Made by a program: the position numbers and the translations under genes. Positions 34,254 through 43,426 of a stretch of 64,000 nt of DNA are shown piece after piece. Source of the stretch: Rhizobium sp. ZPR4 (GTDB lineage Bacteria > Pseudomonadota > Alphaproteobacteria > Rhizobiales > Rhizobiaceae); NCBI RefSeq assembly GCF_040215725.1, contig NZ_CP157967.1, positions 2,170,001 through 2,234,000 on the forward strand. Reading direction: 5' to 3'. The notes under the pieces are model-generated. The model was not told where the DNA came from and did no database searches. It saw only the letters and a program-made list of their open reading frames with translations. Within the stretch, counting starts at the first letter, position 1; every line of letters starts with the position of its first letter.

Positions 34254-35030
34254 ATGGCTAGAACAGTTGTCGTCACCGGTTCCACGAGCGGTATCGGCCT
34301 CGCCATCGCGACGGCCTTCGCCGCCAAGGGCGATAACGTCGTCATCAACGGCTTCGGAAAACCCGAGGAAATCGATGCGATCAAGACGAAGCTCGAAGCC
34401 TCCGGCGGCGGCAAGGTGATCTATCATCCGGCCGACATGACGAAGCCAGCCGAGATCGCCGATCTGATCGCAACCGCCAACTCCACCTTCGGCAGCGTCG
34501 ATGTTCTCGTCAACAATGCCGGCATTCAGCATGTCGAGAAGATCGAGGATTTCCCGATCGAGAAGTGGGATCAGATCATCGCGATCAATCTCTCCAGCTC
34601 CTTCCACACCATCCGCGCCGCCATTCCGCTGATGAAAGCGAAGAAATACGGACGCATCATCAATATCGCCTCGGCGCATGGCTTGGTCGCCTCACCCTTC
34701 AAATCAGCCTATGTCGCTGCAAAACATGGTATACTCGGCCTGACCAAGACGGCAGCGCTCGAGCTTGCCGAATTCGGCGTCACGGTGAACGCCATTTGCC
34801 CCGGCTATGTCCTGACCCCGCTTGTCGAAAAGCAGATCCCGGACACGGCCAAGGCCCGCGGCATGACCGAGGAGCAGGTCAAGAACGAGGTCATTCTCAA
34901 GGCCCAGCCCACGCATGAGTTCGTCAAGGCCGAAGAAATCGGCGCCCTGTCGCTCTACCTCGCAAGCGACGAGGCACGCCAGGTGACCGGTACGCATGTC
35001 TCGATTGACGGTGGCTGGACCGCGGAATAA
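34254..35030 (+). CDS. bdhA: D-3-hydroxybutyrate dehydrogenase
   Basis: A 258-residue SDR with NAD site TGSTSGIGLA, NNAG at 87-90 and catalytic N112, S140, Y153 and K157. GFGKPEEIDAIKTKLEA and SAHGLVASPFKSAYVAAKHG are characteristic of 3-hydroxybutyrate dehydrogenase, which oxidises hydroxybutyrate released from PHB to acetoacetate. AAGGAG precedes the ATG. A stem-loop follows before xdhA. Confidence 0.93.
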   Translation: MARTVVVTGSTSGIGLAIATAFAAKGDNVVINGFGKPEEIDAIKTKLEASGGGKVIYHPADMTKPAEIADLIATANSTFGSVDVLVNNAGIQHVEKIEDFPIEKWDQIIAINLSSSFHTIRAAIPLMKAKKYGRIINIASAHGLVASPFKSAYVAAKHGILGLTKTAALELAEFGVTVNAICPGYVLTPLVEKQIPDTAKARGMTEEQVKNEVILKAQPTHEFVKAEEIGALSLYLASDEARQVTGTHVSIDGGWTAE

Positions 35031-35042
35031 CCATAGACGGTT

Positions 35043-35074
35043 AGGGCCGGATTCGTATGAGCGCCTCCGGCCCT
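35043..35074 (+). terminator. stem-loop after bdhA
   Basis: AGGGCCGGA (35043-35051) pairs with TCCGGCCCT (35066-35074) around a 14-base loop. There is no T run. It lies just before xdhA and could reduce readthrough from bdhA. Confidence 0.5.
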
Positions 35075-35102
35075 GACCAAACAGACAATAAACGGGAACG
35101 AC

Positions 35103-36572
35103 ATGAGCGACCGCATCCGCTTTATCCTCAACGGCGAGGATATAACGCTATCTAGCCTGCGCCCCACCGAGACGCTGCTTGACTTCTTGCGCCTCCAGCG
35201 GCGCCTGACGGGAACGAAGGAAGGATGTGCAGAAGGCGACTGCGGCGCCTGCACGGTGCTTGTGGGACGCCTCATCGATGGCGGGCTTCAGTATGAATCC
35301 GTCAATGCCTGCATCCGCTTCATCGGCTCGCTGCATGCAACCCATGTCGTCACCGTCGAGCATCTTGCAGCCCAGAACGGCACGCTTCACCCGGTGCAGC
35401 AGGCCATGGTCGATTGCCACGGTTCGCAATGCGGTTTCTGTACGCCTGGCTTCATCATGTCGCTCTATGGTCTGTGGCTGACCACGGAAAAGCCGAGCCG
35501 GGCGCAGATTGAGAAGTCGCTCCAGGGCAATCTCTGTCGATGCACGGGCTACGAGCCGATCGTCAAGGCGGCCGAGCAGGTCAGCCAGAAGCGGCCGAGC
35601 GCGCTCTTCGATCCCCTCGAAAAGACACGAGCCGATATCATCGCCCGCCTCTGGGCGATGCAGGGCGGCGACACCATCGAGATTGCCGAGGGCGAGGATC
35701 GTCTCATCGTGCCCGGTTCCGTTGCAGCGCTGGCGCAGGTGCTCGCCGACGAGCCGAAAGCGACCGTCGTTGCCGGCTCGACTGATGTCGGCCTTTGGGT
35801 CACCAAGCAGATGCGCCGGCTCAATCCAGTCGTCTTCATCAACCATCTGACAGATCTGCAGAAGATTGTGGTCGAAGACAAAGGCCTGAGCATCGGTGCC
35901 GGCGTCACCTACAGCCGCGCCTTTGCCGTTATCGCCGAAAAGATCCCGGCTTTTGCCAACCTCATCAACCGCATCGGCGGCGAGCAGGTGCGTAACATGG
36001 GCACCATCGGCGGCAATATCGCCAACGGCTCGCCGATCGGCGACACGCCGCCGCCTTTGATCGCGCTCGGCGCTACGGTGAAACTGCGCTCGACGGCAGG
36101 CGCGCGCAGCCTGCCGCTCGAAGACTTCTTCATCGATTACGGCAAGCAGGACCGGCATCCCGGCGAGTTCGTGGAGGGCATCTTCGTACCCTATCCGGCC
36201 GACGATGCGCATTTCGCCGTCTACAAGATCTCCAAGCGCCGTGACGAGGATATTTCGGCCGCCTGCGGCGCTTTCCATCTGTCATTGGACGCCGCGGGCA
36301 ATGTTGCCGACATCCGCATCGCCTTTGGCGGCATGGCCGGCACGCCGAAGCGCGCCCGTGCCGTCGAGGCTGAGTTGATCGGCAAGCCCTGGACGGAGGC
36401 GACCGTCACAGCCGCGCGCGACGCCTTCGACAGCGATTATACGCCGCTATCCGACTGGCGTGCGTCGGCCGAATATCGCCAGCTGACCGCCAAGAATCTT
36501 CTCATCCGCTTCTATCTTGAGACGGCCGGTGCGCCGCAGGAATTGAAGCGCTTCGCGACGGCGGAGGCCTGA
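35103..36572 (+). CDS. xdhA: xanthine dehydrogenase small subunit
   Basis: A 489-residue subunit with two [2Fe-2S] clusters followed by an FAD domain. Plant-type ferredoxin cysteines are in EGCAEGDCGACTVLVG, and the second cluster in GSQCGFCTPGF and NLCRCTGYEPI. FAD binding is shown by VVAGSTDVGLWVTKQ and GEQVRNMGTIGGNIANGSPIGDTPP. With XdhB it oxidises hypoxanthine to xanthine and urate, passing electrons to NAD. It is three bases from xdhB. Confidence 0.96.
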   Translation: MSDRIRFILNGEDITLSSLRPTETLLDFLRLQRRLTGTKEGCAEGDCGACTVLVGRLIDGGLQYESVNACIRFIGSLHATHVVTVEHLAAQNGTLHPVQQAMVDCHGSQCGFCTPGFIMSLYGLWLTTEKPSRAQIEKSLQGNLCRCTGYEPIVKAAEQVSQKRPSALFDPLEKTRADIIARLWAMQGGDTIEIAEGEDRLIVPGSVAALAQVLADEPKATVVAGSTDVGLWVTKQMRRLNPVVFINHLTDLQKIVVEDKGLSIGAGVTYSRAFAVIAEKIPAFANLINRIGGEQVRNMGTIGGNIANGSPIGDTPPPLIALGATVKLRSTAGARSLPLEDFFIDYGKQDRHPGEFVEGIFVPYPADDAHFAVYKISKRRDEDISAACGAFHLSLDAAGNVADIRIAFGGMAGTPKRARAVEAELIGKPWTEATVTAARDAFDSDYTPLSDWRASAEYRQLTAKNLLIRFYLETAGAPQELKRFATAEA

Positions 36573-36575
36573 GCC

Positions 36576-38915
36576 ATGGACAAATCCGCTTTCGAAGAAC
36601 GCAAGGTCGTCATCAACGGCTCCATGCACGGCTCGTTGAAGCATGATTCAGCGCATAAGCATGTGACCGGAGCCGCCGATTACATCGACGATATTCCCGA
36701 ACCCGCCGGCCTGCTGCACGGCGCGCTCGGCCTTTCCGACCGCGCCCATGCCGAGATCGCCGGCATCGATCTTTCAGCCGTTCGTGCCTATCCTGGCGTC
36801 GTCTGGGTCTTCACCGGCGCCGATATTCCCGGCGTCAACGACACCAGCTCCAACGGCATGCATGACGAGCCGCTGCTTGCCGAAACGAAGGTCGAGTTCC
36901 ACGGCCAGCCGATCTTCGCCGTTATCGCCGAAACCCGGGATGCCGCCCGTCGCGCCGCCCGCCTCGCCAAGATCGATTATCGCGACTTGCCGCATTGGAG
37001 CGATATCGACGGCGCGCTCGCCAATGGCGCACCGCTCGTCTACGAGCCGATGACCTTGAAGCGCGGCGAACCCAAGACCGAGATGGCCAATGCCATCAAT
37101 CGCATCAAGGCGCAGATGCGCATCGGCGGCCAGGAGCATTTCTATCTCGAGAGCCATATCGCCATGGCGATCCCCGGCGAAGACGATGACGTTGCCGTCT
37201 GGTCCTCAACGCAGCATCCGAGCGAAATCCAGCACATCGTCGGCCATGTCCTCGGCATCCCGTCGAACGCCGTGACCGTCAATGTGCGCCGCATGGGCGG
37301 CGGCTTCGGCGGCAAGGAAACGCAGGGCAACCAGTTTGCAGCGCTCGCAGCCGTCGCCGCCAAGAAGCTCGGCCGCGCCGTGAAATTCCGGCCCGACCGC
37401 GACGAGGACATGAGCGCCACGGGCAAGCGGCACGACTTCCTGGTGGAGTACGAAGTCGGCTTCGACGATGAAGGCCGCATCCATGCCGTCGACGCCACCT
37501 ATGCCGCGCGCTGCGGCTTTTCCTCCGATCTTTCCGGCCCGGTCACCGACCGTGCGCTCTTCCACGCGGATTCCAGCTATTTCTACCCGCATGTCCATCT
37601 GGTCTCGAAACCGCTGAAGACGCACACCGTTTCCAACACCGCCTTCCGCGGCTTCGGCGGCCCGCAGGGCATGGTTGGCGGCGAGCGCATGATCGAGGAG
37701 ATCGCCTATGCGCTCGGCAAGGACCCGCTGGAAATCCGGCGCGCCAATTTCTACGGACAGCCGGGCTCCGGCCGGACGCTGACCCCCTATCATCAGGAGG
37801 TCACCGACAACATCATCAACCGCATCGTTGACGAGTTGGAGCAGACCTCCGACTATCAGGCACGCCGCAACGCCATCATCGAGTTCAACCGCTCCAGCCG
37901 CTTCATCCGCAAGGGGATCGCGCTGACGCCGGTAAAATTCGGCATCTCTTTCACCATGACCGCCTTCAACCAGGCCGGTGCATTGGTGCATATCTATCAG
38001 GATGGCTCCATTCACCTGAACCATGGCGGCACCGAGATGGGCCAGGGCCTCTATACCAAGGTGGCGCAGGTTCTGGCCGACAGCTTCCAGGTCGATATCG
38101 ACCGGGTGAAGATCACCGCGACGACAACAGGCAAGGTGCCGAATACCTCGGCAACGGCCGCGTCTTCCGGCTCGGACCTGAACGGCATGGCAGCCTTCGA
38201 TGCCGCCCGCCAAATCAAGGAAAGGCTGGTCGCCTTCGCGGCCGAAAAATGGGGCGTCGGCGCCGAGGAAGTGCAGTTCCTGCCGAACCGCGTGCGCGTC
38301 GGCGAAGAAGAAATTCCCTTCCCGGATTTCGTCAAGCAGGCCTATTTCGCCCGCATCCAGCTTTCGGCTGCCGGCTTTTACAAGACGCCGAAGATCCACT
38401 GGGATCGCAAGGCCGGCCGCGGCACTCCCTTCTACTATTTCTCCTATGGCGCCGCCTGCTCGGAGGTCTCGATCGACACGCTGACCGGCGAATATCTGAT
38501 CGACCGGGCCGATATCCTCCATGACGTCGGTCGCTCCCTCAATCCGGCGATCGATATCGGCCAGGTCGAGGGCGCCTTCGTGCAGGGAATGGGCTGGCTG
38601 ACGACCGAGGAACTCTGGTGGGACCCCAAGGGCCGGCTGCGCACACACGCACCCTCCACCTACAAGATCCCCCTCGCCTCCGATCGGCCAAAGATTTTCA
38701 ACGTCCGCCTGGCGGAATGGTCGGAGAATACGGAGGCCACCATCGGCCGCTCGAAGGCCGTCGGCGAGCCGCCTTTCATGCTGCCGATCTCGGTGCTGGA
38801 GGCACTATCGATGGCGGTCGCCAGCGTCGCGGACTACCGCGTCTGCCCTCGCCTCGATGCCCCGGCGACGCCCGAGCGGGTGCTGATGGCAGTCGAACGG
38901 TTGAAGGGGATGTGA
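36576..38915 (+). CDS. xdhB: xanthine dehydrogenase large molybdenum-binding subunit
   Basis: A 779-residue molybdopterin subunit. RMGGGFGGKETQGNQFAALA, FRGFGGPQGM, LNHGGTEMGQGLYTKV and the C-terminal glutamate region VGEPPFMLPISV (catalytic Glu) are conserved in bacterial XdhB. The accessory gene xdhC, needed to insert sulfurated cofactor and often the next gene, is not present downstream; the next coding frame is on the opposite strand. Confidence 0.96.
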   Translation: MDKSAFEERKVVINGSMHGSLKHDSAHKHVTGAADYIDDIPEPAGLLHGALGLSDRAHAEIAGIDLSAVRAYPGVVWVFTGADIPGVNDTSSNGMHDEPLLAETKVEFHGQPIFAVIAETRDAARRAARLAKIDYRDLPHWSDIDGALANGAPLVYEPMTLKRGEPKTEMANAINRIKAQMRIGGQEHFYLESHIAMAIPGEDDDVAVWSSTQHPSEIQHIVGHVLGIPSNAVTVNVRRMGGGFGGKETQGNQFAALAAVAAKKLGRAVKFRPDRDEDMSATGKRHDFLVEYEVGFDDEGRIHAVDATYAARCGFSSDLSGPVTDRALFHADSSYFYPHVHLVSKPLKTHTVSNTAFRGFGGPQGMVGGERMIEEIAYALGKDPLEIRRANFYGQPGSGRTLTPYHQEVTDNIINRIVDELEQTSDYQARRNAIIEFNRSSRFIRKGIALTPVKFGISFTMTAFNQAGALVHIYQDGSIHLNHGGTEMGQGLYTKVAQVLADSFQVDIDRVKITATTTGKVPNTSATAASSGSDLNGMAAFDAARQIKERLVAFAAEKWGVGAEEVQFLPNRVRVGEEEIPFPDFVKQAYFARIQLSAAGFYKTPKIHWDRKAGRGTPFYYFSYGAACSEVSIDTLTGEYLIDRADILHDVGRSLNPAIDIGQVEGAFVQGMGWLTTEELWWDPKGRLRTHAPSTYKIPLASDRPKIFNVRLAEWSENTEATIGRSKAVGEPPFMLPISVLEALSMAVASVADYRVCPRLDAPATPERVLMAVERLKGM

Positions 38916-39077
38916 TTCTTTGGCCGTGGCTTTCATTGCTGCGGTCGCAAACAGGAAATCTGCCACCGAACGAGAAAATCGCGTTTCGAGGAGTATGCAG
39001 CCTCAGCACACTCCCTAGCTCTCAACTCGTGACCGGAACCTAGCATCAGGCGAGCCCTCGGCAACCTTCACCCACCG

Positions 39078-39281
39078 CTACAGCAGCCGCCTGTCGTCAT
39101 AATGCGGCTCACGCCCGTCCAGAAATCCAAGGTCGCGCTTCAGCCGATCCGGCATCTCATCGAGATCCAGATTCGGCGACGGCTCGCCATGCTTCAGGAA
39201 GACCTGCGTCACCGACTCCAAAAGACGCGCCAGGAGCGTGGGCTTGGCTGCATCTACCGGCTCTATCACATAGCAATCCAT
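39078..39281 (-). CDS. small DUF1127-like protein
   Basis: A 67-residue protein whose end, LDEMPDRLKRDLGFLDGREP, resembles the DUF1127 motif, an Arg-rich element that in some alphaproteobacterial proteins binds RNA and affects phosphate or RNA turnover. The ATG at 39279-39281 has GAGGTG six bases before it. It is divergent from the LysR gene at 39384, an arrangement typical of a regulator and its target. Confidence 0.65.
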   Translation of the reverse strand: MDCYVIEPVDAAKPTLLARLLESVTQVFLKHGEPSPNLDLDEMPDRLKRDLGFLDGREPHYDDRRLL

Positions 39282-39383
39282 GACAACACCTCAGTCAAAT
39301 CAACGATATGAATTGCAGTTTGTCGCGAAAAATGCTGAAATTCCAATCGAACTATCGTCTTCACACATAAAGAGAACTTATCC

Positions 39384-40280
39384 ATGAAACTGTCCCGGCG
39401 CTTCCCGCTGAATGCGCTCCGTGTCTTCGAGGCCGCCGCCCGGCTTGGCAGTTTCACGCGCGCTGGCGAAGAGCTCGGCATGACGCAGACTGCCGTCAGC
39501 TATCAGATCAAACTGCTGGAGGAGATCACTGGCGAGCCGCTGTTTCTGCGCAGACCGAGGCAGATCCTGTTGACGGAAACGGGGGAGCAGCTGGCGCCGA
39601 AAGTGGCCGAAGCCTTTGCCATGCTGCAGGAAGCCATGGCCTCGATCAGCGGCGAGGCCGAGACGACGCTACACATCCACTCGACGCCAACTTTCGCCTC
39701 GCAATGGCTGGCACGGCACCTTGGGTCATTTCAGCTCAAGCACCCCAATATTGCCGTCCGGCTGGATACGTCCGCCTCGGTCATTGATTTCGCCCGCGAG
39801 CCCTCCGATATCGCCATCCGGGCCGGCCGCGGGAAATGGCCGGGCTTGCGCACGCATCTGCTGATGAAGGTCTATTTCACGCCAATGCTGAGCCCCGCTC
39901 TGGCAGAGACAGTCGGCGGCATACACGAGCCGGCTGACCTGTTGAAGCTACGCATCATCGATGCCGGTGATCCGTGGTGGGTCCAATGGTTTAAGGAGGC
40001 TGGCGTTCCCGATCCCGGTCTTCAGGGCCGACCGCGCAGCAGGCTGGGCGCCCAGTCTTTCGAGGCGAGCGCCGCCATAGCCGGCCAGGGCGTTGCGGTT
40101 CTCACTCCGGAATTCTACGCCGACGATCTCGCATCCGGACGATTGATCCAGCCTTTCAATATCCTTTCCACCGACGAGTCCGATTATTGGATCGCCTATC
40201 CCGAAAACAGACGCCACACGCCGCGAATCCGCGCGTTCAGGGATTGGATCCTCGGCGAATTCGGCATGCCGCTGGAATAG
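39384..40280 (+). CDS. LysR-family transcriptional regulator (GcvA-like)
   Basis: A 298-residue regulator. The N-terminal helix-turn-helix reads PLNALRVFEAAARLGSFTRAGEELGMTQTAVSYQIKLLEE, the GcvA-type signature, followed by the periplasmic-binding-fold effector domain (TPTFASQWLARHLGSFQLKHPNI). It stands between xdhAB and puuD and is divergent from the DUF1127-like gene, which is its likely target by position. A role in purine gene control is possible but not shown. Confidence 0.87.
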   Translation: MKLSRRFPLNALRVFEAAARLGSFTRAGEELGMTQTAVSYQIKLLEEITGEPLFLRRPRQILLTETGEQLAPKVAEAFAMLQEAMASISGEAETTLHIHSTPTFASQWLARHLGSFQLKHPNIAVRLDTSASVIDFAREPSDIAIRAGRGKWPGLRTHLLMKVYFTPMLSPALAETVGGIHEPADLLKLRIIDAGDPWWVQWFKEAGVPDPGLQGRPRSRLGAQSFEASAAIAGQGVAVLTPEFYADDLASGRLIQPFNILSTDESDYWIAYPENRRHTPRIRAFRDWILGEFGMPLE

Positions 40281-40283
40281 CGC

Positions 40284-40619
40284 TCAATCAGACATGTCAG
40301 GCGCATAGAAGCATCGCGGCGTGTTCTCGTCCGGAAACAGACAGAGATGATAAGCCCCGTCAGGCGAATGCATCGCCTTGTTCTGCGGCAGATTGAAGAT
40401 ATGCGCATGCGTTATGTAGCGATGGTCACCGGGATTGAGCGTCACCCTATAGCCACCTGGCACGATGGTGACCGTGCGCGACGGGATCATCTCGCAGTCG
40501 CCGGTCGTGCTGTCGCCATTACAACAATAGGGATCGTAGGACCATCCGGAAGGCGCATCATGCGCCAGGGCGAAGGCTGCGGAAAGAAGAAAAAATACGA
40601 ACGTCAGAATACCACGCAT
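40284..40619 (-). CDS. small secreted Cys-containing hypothetical protein
   Basis: A 111-residue protein from the ATG at 40617-40619 (GGAG eight bases before). It has a signal peptide, MRGILTFVFFLLSAAFALA, and a mature part with five cysteines (DPYCCNGDSTTGDCEMIP, HLCLFPD, PRCFYAP). The pattern recurs in alphaproteobacterial periplasmic proteins of unknown function. It nearly abuts the convergent LysR gene. Confidence 0.7.
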   Translation of the reverse strand: MRGILTFVFFLLSAAFALAHDAPSGWSYDPYCCNGDSTTGDCEMIPSRTVTIVPGGYRVTLNPGDHRYITHAHIFNLPQNKAMHSPDGAYHLCLFPDENTPRCFYAPDMSD

Positions 40620-40833
40620 GGGCAATTCTCCGTCGAAAAGTAGACGGCTGCCGCGGACACGGCCCGCTCCAAGCAGCCGAGGGCGTTTTATTAAAAACGG
40701 CCATAATCTGATCTAATGCGGCCGGGGCGCCAAACAAGAGCGTGGCTTTTTGCTGACGCATCAAACTCTCCCCTTCCCTCCGTCGCCAACATTTTGCAAG
40801 GTGCGGAGTCGGAGGAAGAAAAAGGGGAACTGA

Positions 40834-42075
40834 ATGTATGAATACGCCATCGCGTGGGAATGGCTGGCCTTTGCCGCCCGCTGGTTCCACGTCATAACCG
40901 CCATTGCCTGGATCGGTTCGTCTTTCTACTTCATCGCGCTCGATCTCGGGCTGGTGAAGCGCCCGCATCTTCCGCCCGGCGCCTATGGCGAGGAATGGCA
41001 GGTTCACGGCGGCGGCTTCTATCATATCCAGAAATATCTGGTGGCACCCGCGCAGATGCCGGAGCATCTGACCTGGTTCAAATACGAAAGCTATTTCACC
41101 TGGATTTCCGGCTTCCTGATGTTGTGCATCGTCTATTACGGCGGCGCCAATCTCTTCCTCATCGACCGGCATGTGCTCGATGTCAGCGTTCCCGTCGCGA
41201 TCCTGATTTCACTGGCTTCGCTCGCCGGCGGCTGGATCGTCTATGATCTGCTCTGCAAGTCCCCGCTTGGCAACAATACCTGGGGACTGATGATCGTGCT
41301 TTATGCCGTCCTGGTCTTCATGGCCTGGGGCTACACGCATCTCTTCACCGGCCGCGCCGCCTTCCTGCATCTCGGCGCCTTCACCGCGACGATCATGTCG
41401 GCCAACGTCTTCATGATCATCATTCCCAACCAGAAGATCGTTGTTGCAGACCTCATTGCCGGCCGCACGCCCGACCCTAAATATGGCCGTATCGCCAAGC
41501 AGCGCTCGCTGCACAACAACTATCTGACGCTGCCTGTCATCTTCTTCATGCTGTCGAACCACTATCCGTTGGCTTTCGGCACGGCCTATAATTGGGTGAT
41601 CGCGGCGCTGGTTTTCCTCATGGGGGTCACCATCCGTCACTGGTTCAACACGACGCATGCCCGCAAGGGTCATCCAACCTGGACCTGGATCGTCACTGTC
41701 GTCCTCTTCATTATCATCATGTGGCTTTCAACCGTTCCAAAGGTGCTGACCGGGGAGAAGGAGGAGACCAATGCAATTCCTCCCGCCTTCCGGCCGTTTG
41801 CCTCGGATATACATTTCTCGTCCGTCAAAGAGATAGTTTCGACGCGCTGCACCATGTGCCATTCGGCCGAACCCGTCTATGAGGGGATTGTTCGGCCGCC
41901 AAAAGGCGTAATGCTGGAAAATGACGAGCAAATCGCTATGCATGCCCGGGAGATCTATATTCAGGCCGGACGCAGCCATGCCATGCCTCCGGGCAATGTC
42001 ACCGAGGTGACGCCCGAGGAACGCAAATTGCTGGTCGCCTGGTTCGAAAGCTCCATCGGAGAAAAAAGCCAATGA
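40834..42075 (+). CDS. puuD: membrane urate hydroxylase with cytochrome c domain
   Basis: A 413-residue PuuD-type protein: about eight membrane helices in the first 305 residues (AARWFHVITAIAWIGSSFYF, TWISGFLMLCIVYYGGA, FTATIMSANVFMIIIPNQK) and a C-terminal periplasmic cytochrome c with heme motif C339-T-M-C342-H343 and an axial Met region SHAMPPGNV. PuuD oxidises urate to 5-hydroxyisourate and passes electrons to the respiratory chain instead of making peroxide. Its stop overlaps the guaD start by four bases. Confidence 0.93.
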   Translation: MYEYAIAWEWLAFAARWFHVITAIAWIGSSFYFIALDLGLVKRPHLPPGAYGEEWQVHGGGFYHIQKYLVAPAQMPEHLTWFKYESYFTWISGFLMLCIVYYGGANLFLIDRHVLDVSVPVAILISLASLAGGWIVYDLLCKSPLGNNTWGLMIVLYAVLVFMAWGYTHLFTGRAAFLHLGAFTATIMSANVFMIIIPNQKIVVADLIAGRTPDPKYGRIAKQRSLHNNYLTLPVIFFMLSNHYPLAFGTAYNWVIAALVFLMGVTIRHWFNTTHARKGHPTWTWIVTVVLFIIIMWLSTVPKVLTGEKEETNAIPPAFRPFASDIHFSSVKEIVSTRCTMCHSAEPVYEGIVRPPKGVMLENDEQIAMHAREIYIQAGRSHAMPPGNVTEVTPEERKLLVAWFESSIGEKSQ

Positions 42076-43379
42076 CCACCCTTCTGCGCGGCCGACTGCT
42101 TTCCTTCAAGCGCCTGCCGCAAAGCCTCGATGATACAGACAGCTACGCTTACGAAAGCGATGGCGGCCTGCTGATCGAGAACGGCATGATCGTCGCGACC
42201 GGCCCCTATGCTGATATAAAGGCGCAGGCGCCGGACGGCGTCGTCGAAATCGACCACCGCCCGCATCTGATCCTGCCGGGGTTCATCGACATGCACCTGC
42301 ATTTCCCGCAGATGCAGGTGATCGCCTCCTATGCCGCCAACCTCCTGGAATGGCTGAACACCTACACCTTCCCCGAGGAATGCCGCTTCGTCGAAAGCGC
42401 CCATGCAGAGCGGATCGCCAAGCATTTCTATGACGAGATGATCCGCCACGGCACCACGACGGCCGTCGCCTACTGCTCGGTGCACAAGACTTCTGCCGAC
42501 GCCTATTTCGCCGAAGCCATGCGCCGCAACATGCGCATGGTCGGCGGCAAGGTGATGATGGATCGCCATGCGCCGCAGGGCCTGCTCGATACGCCTGAAA
42601 TGGGCTACGACGAGACCCGTCAGGTGATCGCTGACTGGCATGGCAAGGGCCGCAACCATGTCGCCATCACGCCGCGCTTTGCCATCACCTCGACACCGGC
42701 GCAGATGGAGGCGACTGCGGCGCTCGCCCGCGAATTCCCGGATCTGCATATCCAGACGCATCTTTCCGAGAACCACGACGAGATCACCTTTACCTGCGAG
42801 CTCTATCCGGAAGCGATCGACTACACCGATATCTATGCGCGCTACGGTCTGCTTGGCCCGAAGAGCCTGTTCGGCCATGCAATCCATCTCTCCGAGCGCG
42901 AGGCCGATGCCATGAGCGAGGCCGGTGTGGTCGCCGTGCATTGCCCGACCTCAAACCTCTTCCTCGGCTCCGGCCTCTTCCCGCTGAAGGCGCTGGCACG
43001 CCGCGAAAAGCCCGTGCGCATCGGTGTCGCCACCGACATCGGCGGCGGCTCCAGCTACTCCATGCTGCGCACCATGGATGAGGCCTACAAGATCCAACAA
43101 CTGCTCGGCGAGCGCCTGAACCCGCTGGAGAGCTATTATTACATGACGCGCGGGAATGCCGAATCCCTCTCTCTCGTTGACAAGATCGGCACGCTCGACG
43201 CCGGCACCGAAGCCGACCTTATCGTCCTCAACGCCGCAGCAACGCCGGCCATGGCGCTGAAGATGGAGGTCACGAAGAGCCTCACCGAAGAGCTGTTCCT
43301 GCTGCAGACCATGGGCGACGACCGCGCCATCGTCGAAACCTACGTCGCCGGAAAGCCAATGAAATCGATCCTGCAATGA
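42072..43379 (+). CDS. guaD: guanine deaminase
   Basis: A 435-residue zinc amidohydrolase converting guanine to xanthine. The zinc motif FIDMHLHFPQMQV (H75, H77), TYTFPEECRF, ITPRFAITSTPAQM, QTHLSENHDE and ATDIGGGSSYSM are diagnostic. It is translationally coupled to puuD, so guanine and xanthine breakdown are expressed together. Confidence 0.96.
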   Translation: MTTLLRGRLLSFKRLPQSLDDTDSYAYESDGGLLIENGMIVATGPYADIKAQAPDGVVEIDHRPHLILPGFIDMHLHFPQMQVIASYAANLLEWLNTYTFPEECRFVESAHAERIAKHFYDEMIRHGTTTAVAYCSVHKTSADAYFAEAMRRNMRMVGGKVMMDRHAPQGLLDTPEMGYDETRQVIADWHGKGRNHVAITPRFAITSTPAQMEATAALAREFPDLHIQTHLSENHDEITFTCELYPEAIDYTDIYARYGLLGPKSLFGHAIHLSEREADAMSEAGVVAVHCPTSNLFLGSGLFPLKALARREKPVRIGVATDIGGGSSYSMLRTMDEAYKIQQLLGERLNPLESYYYMTRGNAESLSLVDKIGTLDAGTEADLIVLNAAATPAMALKMEVTKSLTEELFLLQTMGDDRAIVETYVAGKPMKSILQ

Positions 43380-43426
43380 GGCAATCCGAACCCGCCTCCA
43401 TGTAACCATCCAGAAGGCAAAGAGCT

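Noticed and set aside
37206..38648. 480-codon antisense open frame opposite xdhB
   Set aside because: Shadow of the molybdopterin subunit, without start context or motifs.
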